From Aureococcus anophagefferens (lineage: Eukaryota > Sar > Pelagophyceae > Pelagomonadales > Pelagomonadaceae): a stretch of DNA of 64,000 nt. The notes beneath the pieces were generated by a model. It was not told the DNA's origin and did no database searches. It was given only the letters and a program-made list of their open reading frames with translations. Position 1 is the first letter of the stretch. Every line of letters starts with the position of its first letter. Both the position numbers and the translations under genes were made by a program. This document shows positions 28,641-39,700 of this stretch, piece after piece. The stretch covers positions 640,145 to 704,144 of the forward strand of contig NW_008705576.1 in NCBI RefSeq assembly GCF_000186865.1, written 5' to 3'.

Positions 28641-30095
28641 ATGGCTGCTGCACTCGATAATGCATCCGCGTCGTTCGGCGTCGTGGGCCTCGGCGTCATG
28701 GGCAGTATGTTGGCCCTGAACATGTGCGAGCACACGGGCGAGAAGATCGCGGGCTACGAGCTCGACGCCGCCAAGGGCGCGGCGGCCAAGGCCAAGGCCG
28801 AGGCCGAGGGTTTCGGCGGCGTCTTCGAGGCCTTCAGCGACGTGGCGGCCTTCGTCGGCGCGCTCAAGGCGCCCCGGCGCATCGTGCTCCTCGTGCCCGC
28901 GGGCAAGCCCGTCGACGCGTGCCTCGCGTCGCTGCGGCCGCTGTTGGCGCCGGGCGACTGCGTCATGGACGGCGGCAACGAGTGGTTCGAGAACACGGAG
29001 CGGCGCGCGGCGGCCTACGCCGAGGCCGGCATCCACTACCTGGGCTGCGGCGTCTCCGGCGGCGCCGAGGGCGCGCGCCGCGGGCCGAGCCTCATGGTCG
29101 GCGGGCCCGCGGCCGCGTGGGCGCTCATGAAGCCGACCTTGGAGAAGATCTGCGCGACGGGCCCCGGCGGCGCGCCCTGCCTCGGCTACTTCGGCGCCGG
29201 CGGCGCGGGCAACTACGTGAAGATGGTCCACAACGGCATCGAGTACGGCGACATGCAGCTCATCGGCGAGGCGTTCGCGCTGCTGACGTCGACGTCCGTG
29301 TGCGCGGGCGACGCGGCGCGGACGTCCGGCGCCTGCGCGGCCATCTTCGACGCCTGGAACGGCGGGCCCCTCAAGTCGTTCCTCGTCGAGATCACGGGCG
29401 GCATCCTCAAGAAGCTCGACGGCGACGGCGCGCCGCTCGTCGACAGGGTGCTCGACTCGTGCGGATCGAAAGGGACGGGCAAGTGGACCGTCAAGGAGGC
29501 CGCGGAGCAGGGCGTGCCCGCGGGCACCATCGCCGCGGCCCTCGAGGCGCGCTACCTGAGCTCGCTCAAGGCCACGCGCGGCGCGCTCGCGGCCGCGGCC
29601 AAACCGGCGGCGCCGGCGCCCGCGCGCGCGCTCGCGGCGGCGACGCTCGAGAACGCGCTCCTCTGCGCCAAGATCTGCTCCTACGCCCAGGGCTTGGCGC
29701 TCCTCGCCGCGGCGTCGGAGAGCCACGGCTGGGCCGTGAACGTGCCCGACGTCCTCGCGTGCTGGCAGGGCGGCTGCATCATCCGGGCCGCGCTCCTCGT
29801 CGACTTCAGGGCCGCCTTCGAGGCGTCGCCGGGCCTGGAGAACCTGCTCCTCGCGCCGCCCATCGCCGCCATGCTCGAGGCCCGCGTCGCGGACTGGCGC
29901 GCGGTCGTCGGCCTCGCGGTGGCGACCGGCGTCCCGGTGCCCGCGCTCTCCGCGTCCCTCGCCTACTACGACAGCCTCCGGTCCGCCGTGCTCCCGTCCG
30001 CGTCCATGATCCAGGCCCAGCGCGACTGCTTCGGCGGCCACACGTACAAGCGCCGCGACCGGGAGGGCACCTGCACGACGGACTGGCTCCACTGA
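28641..30095 (+). CDS. gnd: 6-phosphogluconate dehydrogenase, decarboxylating
   Basis: 484 aa, standard length. Converts 6-phosphogluconate and NADP+ to ribulose 5-phosphate, CO2 and NADPH in the oxidative pentose phosphate pathway. Motifs: Rossmann GVVGLGVMGSMLALN (~13), CVMDGGNEWFENTERR, GCGVSGGAEGARRGPSLMVG (~140, substrate Ser-Gly-Gly), YVKMVHNGIEYGDMQLIGEA (~200, catalytic Lys and His-Asn), and C-terminal AQRDCFGGHTYKRRDREGT with the substrate-binding Arg/His tail. No targeting peptide, so probably cytosolic. Intron-free. Confidence 0.97.
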   Translation: MAAALDNASASFGVVGLGVMGSMLALNMCEHTGEKIAGYELDAAKGAAAKAKAEAEGFGGVFEAFSDVAAFVGALKAPRRIVLLVPAGKPVDACLASLRPLLAPGDCVMDGGNEWFENTERRAAAYAEAGIHYLGCGVSGGAEGARRGPSLMVGGPAAAWALMKPTLEKICATGPGGAPCLGYFGAGGAGNYVKMVHNGIEYGDMQLIGEAFALLTSTSVCAGDAARTSGACAAIFDAWNGGPLKSFLVEITGGILKKLDGDGAPLVDRVLDSCGSKGTGKWTVKEAAEQGVPAGTIAAALEARYLSSLKATRGALAAAAKPAAPAPARALAAATLENALLCAKICSYAQGLALLAAASESHGWAVNVPDVLACWQGGCIIRAALLVDFRAAFEASPGLENLLLAPPIAAMLEARVADWRAVVGLAVATGVPVPALSASLAYYDSLRSAVLPSASMIQAQRDCFGGHTYKRRDREGTCTTDWLH

Positions 30096-30413
30096 GACTG
30101 ACCAAGCGCGCGTGTAGCCTAAAGACCGATTACGCCGCCGCGCCAAAAAGGCAGCCGAGCGCCGAGCCAGCCGCCGAGCGCGCGCACGCAACTCGGTGGG
30201 CAGCCGAAGTGCAGCTTCGAGCTCAGACACGATCACGACGGTGAGACAGCATGTTGTAGGAAATATGAGTTTCAATATCTAACACGTTACGAGCAATCTT
30301 TTCGAGCATTGGACCAGTGAGCACTCACGCCTCGCGGAACGCCGACGCCCACGTCCTCCGCCTCCGGAGACGCCCACCGCACGGCCAAAACTCTGGCGGA
30401 GAAAGCTTACGCC
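30096..30413. other. Intergenic region, 6PGD to Cys-rich protein
   Basis: 318 bp with no open frame of note and no repeat recognised; slightly less GC-rich around 30,230-30,310, which may contain the promoter of the next gene. Confidence 0.4.
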
Positions 30414-30782
30414 ATGGCCCAGCCGGTGCAGGGCCAAGTTGTGATGGCCCAGCAACCCGTCATGGCCCAGCCCCAGATGGCCCAGCCCCAGATGATGATG
30501 GCCCAGCCCCAGCAGATGGTCATGATGCAGCAGCCCGGCATGGTCGCGCCGGCCGGCGGCGTCGCGGTGCCCCCGGGCGCGCCGCCCGGGGGCAGCCGCC
30601 GCCTCGTCAAGCACTGCGGCATGACGTCCTGGATCATCTGCCTCGTCGCGAACCTATGCGGCGTACCGATCTGCGTCTGCCAGCTCTGCTGCCCCTGCGA
30701 CCAAGCCGAGTTCTACATCGTCGGCGACCAGTACTACACCACGACGGGCGCCATGGTGTCCAAGCCCTGCCTCGCGCAATAG
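30414..30782 (+). CDS. Small protein: Met/Gln/Pro-rich N-terminus, Cys-rich hydrophobic C-terminus
   Basis: 122 aa. The first ~58 residues are MAQP-type repeats (VMAQPQMAQPQMMMAQPQQM) followed by a Pro/Gly stretch. The rest is RLVKHCGMTSWIICLVANLC, GVPICVCQLCCPCDQAEFYI, ending YYTTTGAMVSKPCLAQ, with nine Cys in about 60 residues. The layout (Pro/Gln-rich head, Cys-rich membrane-interacting tail) resembles LITAF- or PLAC8-type palmitoylated proteins, but I see neither motif exactly. Function unknown. Confidence 0.7.
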   Translation: MAQPVQGQVVMAQQPVMAQPQMAQPQMMMAQPQQMVMMQQPGMVAPAGGVAVPPGAPPGGSRRLVKHCGMTSWIICLVANLCGVPICVCQLCCPCDQAEFYIVGDQYYTTTGAMVSKPCLAQ

Positions 30783-31024
30783 AGGCGCGCGGCGCTCGCT
30801 CTAAGACCAAGTGCGCTCGAACGCGGGCCGCGCGGCGCGGTCCCGCGCGCTCGACGCCGAGGCTGCGGCGGACGACTCCGCGAGCCCCGCCGCGTCGGCG
30901 GTACGCGTCGCGGTCGCGCGGTCGGGCGGCTTAATTATAAGGGGCGAAGGGGGCGCGGGGCGTGTCTGCACAGAGGGGAGCGGGAGAGCGCGGGGCGCTC
31001 GAGAGAAGAAAAAGAGAGGAGCCC

Positions 31025-31588
31025 TCAGAGGGCGAGGGCGCCGACGGCGACGGCGCCCCTGGACTCGTCCGCGAGGTCCGCGCGCGCGGGCGCGCGCGCG
31101 GCGTTCTCGCGCGCGGCCTCGAGGTCCGCGGCCATGAGGTAGGCGGCCTCGCCGTCGTGGTAGTAGCCCTGGACGACGTCGACGACGGCGTAGCCCAGCG
31201 ACGCGTAGAGCTGGAGCGCGCCCGCGTTGCTGCACCGCACGTGCAACTTCGACGTCTGCACCAATTTCTCCATCTCGTCGTGCACCGCGACCATGAGCTG
31301 CTTCGCGACGCCGCGCCGCCGGAAGCGGTCGCTCACGGCCAGCGACGTGATGTGGCCCTCCGTGGGCCGCGTCGAGCCCGGCCCCGCGGGCGTCTCCGTG
31401 TGCCGCTCGTTCACTCTCCCGAGCACGTAGCCGACGACTTCCCGGTCGGCGTCCGCGACGAAGGCGAGGTGGCCCCAGTCGGCGAGGTGGCGCGCGTAGA
31501 AGCTGTCGTTGTAGTTCTCCGGCAGCGACGCCCGGTTGCAGACCTGGATCTGCGGGATGTCGTCCGCGCGCGCGCGCCGGATGCACAT
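31025..31588 (-). CDS. N-alpha-acetyltransferase catalytic subunit, Naa10/ARD1-like
   Basis: 187 aa from Met 31588. GNAT fold with Naa10 signatures: MCIRRARADDIPQIQVCNRA, SLPENYNDSFYARHL (substrate loop LPENY), GYVLGRVNE, HITSLAVSDRFRRRGVAKQL (acetyl-CoA-binding RRxGxA loop, ~90), LHVRCSNAGALQLYASLGY and VVQGYYHDGEAAYLMAADL. It is the catalytic subunit of the NatA complex that acetylates N-termini co-translationally. The open frame extends upstream to 31750, but the domain starts at MCIRR. Confidence 0.93.
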   Translation of the reverse strand: MCIRRARADDIPQIQVCNRASLPENYNDSFYARHLADWGHLAFVADADREVVGYVLGRVNERHTETPAGPGSTRPTEGHITSLAVSDRFRRRGVAKQLMVAVHDEMEKLVQTSKLHVRCSNAGALQLYASLGYAVVDVVQGYYHDGEAAYLMAADLEAARENAARAPARADLADESRGAVAVGALAL

Positions 31589-32094
31589 CCCGCCGCCGTC
31601 GAAGCCGCCGCGGCCAAAGGCGCCGTACAGGGCCGCCGCCGGGGACCTACGCGGGCGTGATATAGCGTTGTTTTGAATCGTGGGGGGAAGCGGGGCGGCG
31701 GGGGGGTCGCTCACTCGTTGGCGTCCTCGCGCGCGCCGGCGAGCTCCCACTTGGGCCGCTGCTGTGGCCTCACGCGGGCCGCGAAGCCACGCAGGGACGA
31801 CCGCGCCATGCGCGCGAGCCTCGGCCGCTCGCAGAGGACGGCCGACGCCATGAATGGAGTCCCGACGAAGAAGATGTGGTAGGTGCGCATCGAAGGCTGG
31901 GACGAGGCGCGCCGTCCCGACGCACGCAAGGACCGCCCAAGCTCAGTCGTGCAGCAACTGCGGCACCGTGGACGGCATCGCCGACCTTGGGCTTGGCCGC
32001 GGCCGAGGCGAGATCGTTGGGTATCGGGCATCGGCGCGGTGGCTCGACAGCCCTCGACAGCGGCGGCGGCGTCGCGAGGTAGTCGACCACCACC
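31589..32094. other. Divergent intergenic region, Naa10 / hydrolase
   Basis: 506 bp between divergent starts. The minus strand is open from 31588 to 31750, so an N-terminal extension of the acetyltransferase is possible. Otherwise no recognisable gene, repeat or element. Confidence 0.4.
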
Positions 32095-35000
32095 ATGGCT
32101 TCCTTTGACCGCTCCGCAATCCTGGAGATCGAGGAGACGACGCGCGACCACAACCGCCACGACCGGAGCGACGTCATGCACGAGGTCTACTCCGCGACGG
32201 CCGAGGAGCTCGTCGACGCCAACGGCGTCGAGATCCGCGCCCTGAGCCGCCTGGGCGAGGCGCCCGCCGCCGACGGGTCCGCCGTCGCCGTCTGCGCGCT
32301 GCGGTGCGGCGAGGCGGTCTGGGAGGCGTACCGCGAGCGCGCGTGCGACGAGCGCGCGCTCGCGCTCTGCCGCCGGCTCACGCTCTCCGCGGGCGCGCGC
32401 GCGCGCGCGTCGCCGGGCGTCTTCGGCTGGGCCATGGCCCGCGACGAGCGCTTCGTCGGCGCGGCGCTCCTGGGGCCCGGCGACGAGGCCGCGTGCGTCG
32501 TCGCCGAGTACGCGGGCTTCGAGTCGGACTTTGGCGCGGGCGCCGCGGCGCAGAAGCTCGCGCACGGCATCTGGGAGAAGACGATGAAGCGCGCGCGCCA
32601 GGCCGTGTCCGCGGACGCCAAGGCGAGCCGCGTTTTCGGCGACGCCGTGGGCCGCGAGCTCCAGCGGCTCTCGGACACGGCCGGCGCCGCGCTCGACGAC
32701 GGCGACGCGTCCGCGGGCCCCTGGTGCGGCGGCTGCGGCGTCGAGCTCGGGGCCGGCCCGCCGAACTGGGTCCGCGTCTGCGGCGGGCGGGGCTGCGGCG
32801 CCCTCGTCTGCGAGGGCTGCTGCGACCAGGGCGGCTTCTTCCGCAAGGCGGCCGAGGCCAAGGCGCGGTGCCAGGGCTGCCGGGGCCGCGCGGCCGCGCG
32901 GCGCGAGATCCTCGACGGCTGGGCGTCCGCGGACTCGCGGCGCGTCGCGCTCACGCGCCTCGGCCGCGCCTTCGCGTCCGTGGACGCCGCCGGCGCGGGC
33001 CGGGTCGGCCGCCACCTCTTCGGCAAGCTCCTGCTCCGGTCGCGGGACAAGTGGGGCGACGGCGACGGCGACGACGACGACCCGGCGCTCGGCGACGCCT
33101 TCGCGGCCGCGGACCGCGACGGCGACGGCTTCGTGGATCTGCAGGACGTCGTCGAGTGGCTCTCCTCCGCGGCCCAGTCCCAGGAGAAGAAGAACGACCG
33201 CGCGACGCTCGCGCTCGCGAAGCGGCGCAGCGACGATTCCTCCGCGTCCGGCGTCGAGGACGACCGCGGCGCCTTCGCGGCCTGGCCGCTCTCGGAGGCG
33301 TCCGCCACGGTCGGCGCGGTGGAGACGTTCCTGCTGAAGCTCGCCAAGGGGCGCCTCGCGTTCCACGAGGCGCGGGACCGCGACCCCGTGCGCGTGCTCG
33401 TGCTCCACCCGGCCGTCGTCGACGTCGCGCGCGTCGACGAGAAGGCCGTGAAGCTCGAGCTGACGCTCGAGGAGCAGACGGAGACGCTGACCGTGGCCTT
33501 TGGCACCGAGGACGCCTGCGGCGAGTGGTGGGCGGCGGTCTCCGAGACGCTCGCGATCCACCGCCGCCTCCGGAGCCCGAAGCCGGCCGCCGCGGACGTG
33601 CCCGTCGTGCTCTTCGACGAGGTCGGCGACGACGGCGATTTCGAGGACGTCTTCGAGGAGGCCGCGCGGCGCCGTCGACCTTCGGCGCCATCGCGTCGGC
33701 GCTCGGCGCGCTCGCGGGCGCGAAGCCGCCGCGGTCGCCGAAGGAGCCCAAGACGCCCGCGGCCGGGTCCAAGAAGCACCGGCGCCGGTCCGTGCGCTTC
33801 TCCGACGCCGACGAGGTCGAGGTTTCACGCGGCTTCGCCTTCGACCGCGTCGTCAAGCAGGACGGCTCCGTCAAGTGGGAGGTGTCGACGCCGCGGCGCG
33901 CAAAGTCCGCGTGGCGCACCGTCGTCCGCCTCGTGATCCGACCGCCGCGCGCGTCCTACGACGTCGGCGAGCTCGGCCCGCTGAGCTTCGAGATCCCGAG
34001 CCTGCGCGACGCCCAGAAGAAGCTCGCCTGCGTGCGGAGCGACTTCACGGTGGTGAACGACGACGGCCTGAAGCTCGCGTGCTCGCTCTGGAGCCGCGTG
34101 CTCGACGCCGACGACTTCGACGACCGCGCCACGTGGCGGCGGCCGGGCAGGGCGTCGACGGAGAAGCGGCCCAAAGCCTTCGAGAAGCCCTGCGTGCTCT
34201 ACCTCCACGGCAACGCGTCCTGCCGCTTGGAATGCCTGCCGCACGTCGCGCCGCTGCTGATGCTCGGCTTGCGGGTCTGCGCGGTCGACACGTCGGGCTC
34301 GGGCCTCTCCGAGGGCGAGTTCGTGACGTTGGGCGAGCGCGAGGCGAAGGACGCCGCCTGCGTCGCGGCGCACCTCGTCGCGGCCAAACGGGCGTCGGTC
34401 GTCGCGCTCTACGGGCGCAGCATGGGCGGCGTCGCGGCGATCCTGGGCGGCGCGCGCAAGGCCGCGTTCGGCGGCGCGCGGCGCGGCGTCGTCGCCTGCG
34501 TCGTCGCCGACTCGCCCTTCGCGTCGCTGGCGGGCCTCGTGGACCGGCTGGCGCGGAACGCGGCCTGCGGCGCGCTCGGGACCGCGCAGCCCGCGGATTT
34601 AGCGGCGGACGGGAAACCGATCGACGACGCGTTCATCCGGGACGTCCGCGGCGGTTTGCGCGACGCGCCCCGGGCCAAGGCCGCCGGCTTCTTCGCCGGG
34701 CTGTCGGCGCGCGGCGCGCTCGCGGAGTCGGCGGCGAAGGCGGCCATCGACGCGGTGACGGCGGAGGTGAGGAAGCGCGCGGAAATCAACCACTGGTTTG
34801 GGGGGTCCCCACCAAACTTCAGAACTCTCTATCTCGATCAAATCGAAGTCGATTTGGCTGATTTTTGGACGAATCGATTGCTCTCATCAAGTTCTCGAAG
34901 CACGGCAGAAAGCCTTGTGTAGAAACAGTCGATTACGCGCACATTGAAGTCGGGTTGAAGATTTGGAATCCACACAGGTGAAGAAGCGCGCGGCGCTCGA

Positions 35001-35475
35001 CGTCGCGTCCGTCGACGCGTCGCTGGCCGTCGCCGCGCTCGACGCGCCGCTGTTGCTCGTCGCGGCCAACGGCGACCAGCTCATCCCGCCGCGGCCCAAC
35101 GCCGGCGCGCTGCTGAAGTTGTACGCGAACGCGAAGACGGGGCCGAAGAAGAGCCAGCGCCAGCGCGACGCGGAGCTGCTCCTCGTCAAGGGCGGCCACA
35201 ACTCGCGGCGCCCCCACTCCTGCGCGCGCAAGACCTACGAGTTCCTCGCCAAGCACCTGTCGGCCCCGGGCACCGACGACGCGGAGCTCGACGCGGCCGC
35301 GGCGAAGCTCGACGCGTACCGGCCGAAGATCGCGGGCGGCCACGCGCCCTGGACCTACTGCGCCCAGGCGCTCAAGGCGCCGACGAAGGACCGCGGCGGC
35401 GAGTTCCGCTCGGGCATGACCGACGCGCGCGAGAAGGCCATCGCCCGCGACATCTCCAACATCTTCTGCGGCTGA
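32095..35475 (+). CDS. Multidomain protein: Cys-rich zinc finger, EF-hand, PH-like region and alpha/beta hydrolase
   Basis: Exons 32095-34766 and 34978-35475, with a frame break near 33,665. Order: N-terminal ~200 residues of unknown fold; zinc finger with repeated CxxC pairs (PWCGGCGVELG, CGALVCEGCC, ARCQGCRG), FYVE/RING-like; EF-hand ADRDGDGFVDLQDVVEWL (~345); PH-like stretch (FLLKLAKGRLAFHEARD…WWAAVSETLAIHRRL); then an alpha/beta hydrolase with CVLYLHGNASCRLECLPHV, VDTSGSGLSEGE, the nucleophile elbow ALYGRSMGGVAAI, ADSPFASL, the acid region LLLVAANGDQLIPP and the His in KGGHNSRRP. A Ca2+-responsive, membrane-recruited esterase or lipase is inferred. Confidence 0.75.
34767..34977 (+). mobile_element. 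Introner element, family B, copy B2 (sense, GT-AG, left end altered)
   Basis: 211-nt intron. Duplication gtgaggaa (34767-34774) versus gtgaagaa (34978-34985), 7/8. The right end keeps TTGGAATCCACACAG. The left end reads gcgcgcggaaatcaacc instead of the expected ctgtgtgg start, and those eight bases match the downstream exon. The donor GTGAGG is the best 5' splice site of the set. Splicing restores VTAEVKKRAALDVAS. Confidence 0.9.
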
Positions 35476-35595
35476 GGCGCCGCTTCCTCCCCCCCCTCCC
35501 GCGCCGCCTCCCTTTCTTTTTAACGACCATGGATCCCCACTCGGCAAAAAACTTAAAATAGGAGGCGGAGGGGGGGACTTGCGCGGGGGCTGCGC

Positions 35596-36574
35596 TCAGT
35601 GGGCGACGTTGGCCGCGTTCCCGAGCGGCGCCTTCTTCGCCGCGGGCGGCGCGCCGAGCGTCTTCTTGCCGTGCGACTTCTTCGTCGCGGACTTCTTCAG
35701 GCGGCGCTTGTGGTCCTTCATGAGCATCTGGAGGCCGTCGACGACGAGGGAGCAGATGTCCTTGTTCTCCGCGTGGAAGAGGAGCGGCGCGCCGTCTTTG
35801 GGCTGGACGACGAAGGACCGCGCGCTGAGGTCGTAGCCGAGCTCGTCGGGGCTCGGCTCCGCGTGGATGGCAGAAATCTCGCCCAACGCCACCTGGCCGC
35901 GCTTGTCCTGGGCGAGCACCTGCCACTCGACGACGGGCGCGCCGCGGTCCTGCTTGAGCGCGAGGTTCACGGCGACGCACGCGGGCCGCGCGTCCTCGGG
36001 GCTGGACGCGTCGTCGGACCGGAGCATGACGACGAGGCCCGTGACCATCATGGCCGTGAACTCGCGCACGAAGTTGCGCTCGCTCTCCGTGACCTCGGCC
36101 GCGCGCGTCCGCCGCGCCTCGTCGAGGCGCGCGGCGCCCGTGGCCTGCTCGAAGGTCATGGGCGGCGGCGGCGCCGCGCCGGAGAGGGGCGTCTCGTAGG
36201 GCGTCGTCGGGCGGTAGCCCGGCGTGCGCGGCGTCGTCGGGGACCCCAGCGTCGGCGCCTCGTACGGCGTCGCCGCCGCGTTGCTCGACCGGAGCGCGCG
36301 CGGCCGCGCCGCGCCGCACTCCGTCGGGATCTCGACGGGCAGCTCGTCGCCGTCCTCGTGGACCTCGCCCATGGCCGTGCAGGCGCAGTTCACGAGCAGC
36401 CTACGGGAGCGGGCGGGTGGGGCGGGGGACCGGATGCGCGCGGGACACCGCGCGGTACCGGAAGGACGACGAGTCCATGAGCAACGCGGAGCAGGCGCCC
36501 CACTCGTCCTCCTTGTTCGTCGGCTCGGGCAGCAGCGCGCCCTCCTCGGCGATCGACGACGCGTTGTTCCCCAT
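35596..36574 (-). CDS. PH-like domain protein with disordered N-terminus
   Basis: Exons complement(35596-36400, 36447-36574), 310 aa. It begins MGNNASSIAEEGALL, an N-myristoylation-type start (Gly2, Ser/Ala following), so membrane tethering is likely. A Pro/Thr-rich repeat follows (TPYEAPTLGSPTTPRTPGY, then RPTTPYETPLSG). The C-terminal ~150 residues fit a PH-like fold: FVREFTAMMVTGLVVMLRSD, VVEWQVLAQDKRGQVALGE, YDLSARSFVVQPKDGAPLLF and CSLVVDGLQMLMKDHKRRLK, with a basic tail (KKSATKKSHGKKT). Ligand unknown. Divergent from the GPCR-PIP kinase gene, 166 bp between starts; a lipid-signalling link is speculative. Confidence 0.7.
36401..36446 (-). other. Very short intron, about 46 nt, GT-AG
   Basis: Donor gcggt|GTCCCG and acceptor ctcccgtag|G on the minus strand join FRYRAV to LLVNCACTAMGEVHEDG in phase. 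C-rich, no element ends. Confidence 0.65.
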
Positions 36575-36740
36575 GGTCGGCGGCGCAAACGGGCGGTCTC
36601 GCCGGCGGCTTCTTGAGGTCACGATCGTCAAGGTGCCGCGTCGGGGCAGCCCCTGCGAGTCTGGGCCATCCAAGAGCGCGCGCCGCCGGAGCTGGGCATC
36701 CACGCTGGCCGTCCTGCGCGGGCCGGCGCCGGCGCCGGCG

Positions 36741-39700
36741 ATGGGCCTGCGGTACCCGCGCGTCTCGGGCCCGCGCATGCGCACGATCCTCCTCCTGTGC
36801 CTGCCGGTCGCCGCCCTCGTCGCCTTCGTGGCCATCGTCTTCGTGCTCGACCTGCCGGACCTGGCGACGCAGCGCTGCTGCTTCGCCGCCGGCGGCTTCC
36901 TCGGGTCCCTGGGCGCCGGCGGCGTTCTAGCGGGCCACGCGCGGGGCACACCGAAGATGCGGCGCCACCCGCAGCCGCTCGTCGCGTACCGGAGTTTGGC
37001 GGACCTCTACGTGTCGCTCCACTTCTTCGTTTTTAGTCTGGTGGACTACCGCGTGCGGAACCGCTGCAACCCGCTGACGGCGGCGCTCCTCGAGACCTTC
37101 GTCATCTCGGGCGAGCTCTGGTCCGTGTGCAGCGTCCACGACATGCAGGAGTCGATCCAGAACCCCTTCGCGCGGTCCCGGGACATGATGAAGCGCTACC
37201 ACGCCGTGGTCTGGGCGTCGTCGGCGGCGCTGGCCTTGGGCCTGTCGGCGCACGCGAGCCAGAAGACCTACGGCCCCTTCGCGGTGGGCGGCGGCCACGA
37301 GCACGGCGTCTTCCGCTACTGCTACCTGAACTCGAAGATCACCTGGGCGCCCTGGGTGTTTTTATATGGACCCATCGTCGTGCTCTACTTCTTCGCGCTG
37401 GCCATGACGCTCAAGAACCTGCACGCGGCGTACTCGCGCTACGCGACGTCGCTCGCGCGCGGCGGCTCGCCGCCGTGAGGAAATCGACCGCCGGTTCGGG
37501 ACGTCCCGACCAGACTTTGAAATGCTCGAGCTCGGTCATATCGAAGTCGATTGAGCTGATTTTTGGATGAATCGATGGCTCTCGTCGAGTCCTCGAAGCA
37601 CGATTGAAGAGGCCGATCCGAACCGTTCGATGACGCGCACATTGAAGTCGGGTTGAAGATTTGAGTTCCACGCAGGCTCGCTGAAGCTGCCGACGACCTT
37701 CGCGACGCACCTCCACGTGCTGGCCATCAACAACACGAACCTCGTGGCCATCACGCTCTTCTGGTTCTTGTGCGGGTCGACGTTCGCGCTGGGCTACGCG
37801 ACGCTGGGCCGCCACGACGACGCGTCCGAGTTCCGGAACCTGCGGGTCGCTGTGTGGAATTCAAATCTTCAACCCGACTTCAATGTGAGCGTATGCGACC
37901 GTTTCGACGCAAGGCTTTCTGCTGTGCAAACGATCGATGAGAGCAATCGATCCGTCCAAAAATCAGCCGAATCGACTTCGATTTGACCGAGATAGAGAGT
38001 TCTGAAGTTTGGTGGGGACCCCCCAAACCAGTGGTTGATTTCCACACAGGCGGGTTGGCTTCGGCTACGTCTGCTCCTACGCGGCGGCCTTTTTGCTGCC
38101 GATGAAGGGCTGCGTCGACTTCATGGTCTGGCTCCTGCCCCACGAGCCCCGGGACGTCGCCGACGCGCTGCGGCTGCCCGTGGCCGTGGCCGCGGAGGCG
38201 CCCGACGAGTCGGAGCCGCGGCCGCCGAGCACGGTCGGCGAGGAGCCCGAGCTCAAGTTCGCGCTCCAGCGGGAGATCTTCGCCTACATGAAGGTGGGCA
38301 TCGTCGCCGGCGCGACGCGGTCCGACGCCGCGCGCCTCTCCGGCGACCCGGCGAAGGTCCGCGCCGCGGAGCGCTTCGCGCTCACGGCGGTTGCGTCCGA
38401 CGGCGCGCCGCCGTCGCTGCAGGAGCGGCTCCTGACCTTCCAGCGCTTCGCGCGCCTCGCCCTCTCGCCGACCATCGAGGACCAGCGGGAGCTGCGGCGG
38501 CGCTGCTGCGCGGACTTCGCCGACGACGGCGACGCGAGGCGGTCGTCGAACGACCGCCTGTCGCTCGTCGCGCGCGTGCTCGAGGACGACGGCGACCTCG
38601 CGCTGGCGCCGCTGGCGGGCGACGTCCGGCCGAGCGAGGACGACGCGCGGCCCACCTTCCAGTGGACGACGTCGAAGCGCGCGAGGAAGCGGCGGCCCTT
38701 CAGCCGCGGCGACGTCGGCTTCCGGTGCTGGGCGCCCGTCGAGATCGGGGCGGGAAACGGGTGATTCAACGTCGCTTCGACATGAGTGTTCCGCGCGCGA
38801 TCGTTCCGGAAAAAGCATCCACGCTTCGGGACCGCTCCGAGAGATGATCGCTCGTCCAAGAATCAGCCGAAACGAGTGGAACACGGCCGAGAGAGGCGCC
38901 TTTTGGGAATTTCGCGCCCGTTTCCCGCCCAGGTCGAGATGGCGCGCGTCCGCGCGGCCTACGGCGTCAACCTCGAGGCCTACTGCCGGGCCTGGAAGAC
39001 GATCTCGAAGAAGGCGCGGTTCACGGCCGGCGCGTCGGGGGCGCTCTTCCTCTTCAGCGACGACGAGCGGTTCATCGCGAAGACGGCGACGCTCTCGGAG
39101 ATCCAGACGCTCGCGAGGATGGCGCCGGATTTGGCGGCCTACGTCGAGGGCGAGGCCCACGGGGGCGCGTGCTCGCGGAGCCGCCTGGGTCGCCTGCTGG
39201 GCGCCCACACGCTCTACCTCTACGGGCGGCGGCTCCACGTGCTCGTCCAGGAGAACCTCTTCTACGACGACGACCCGGCGAAGCGCCAGGACGCGGCGAC
39301 GATGCGCAAGTACGACGTCAAGGGCTCCTGGGTGAACCGCAGCGCGAGGAAGCCCGACGACGGCCAGCGCGTGACCTGCAAGCACTGCAACCAGCACTAC
39401 ACGTTCCATCGGAAGACGGACGCGAAGCGGAGCCGCGCGCGGCGCAGGGCAGCAAAAGGGTGCGAAATTCCCAACTTCAAAGGCTCATATCTCGGCCGTA
39501 TTCCACTCGTTTCGGCTGATTTTTGGACGAGCGATCATCTCTCGGAACGGTCTCGAAGCGTGGATGCTTTTTCCGGAACGCGCGCGCGCGGAACACTCAC
39601 GTTAAAGCGACGTTGAATCTCTCTTTTACTGCCCAGGCGCGCCGCGCGTCGTACGGCCGCCTGTCGCACGAGTCCTTCGACACGTCGTCGATCTCCGCGT

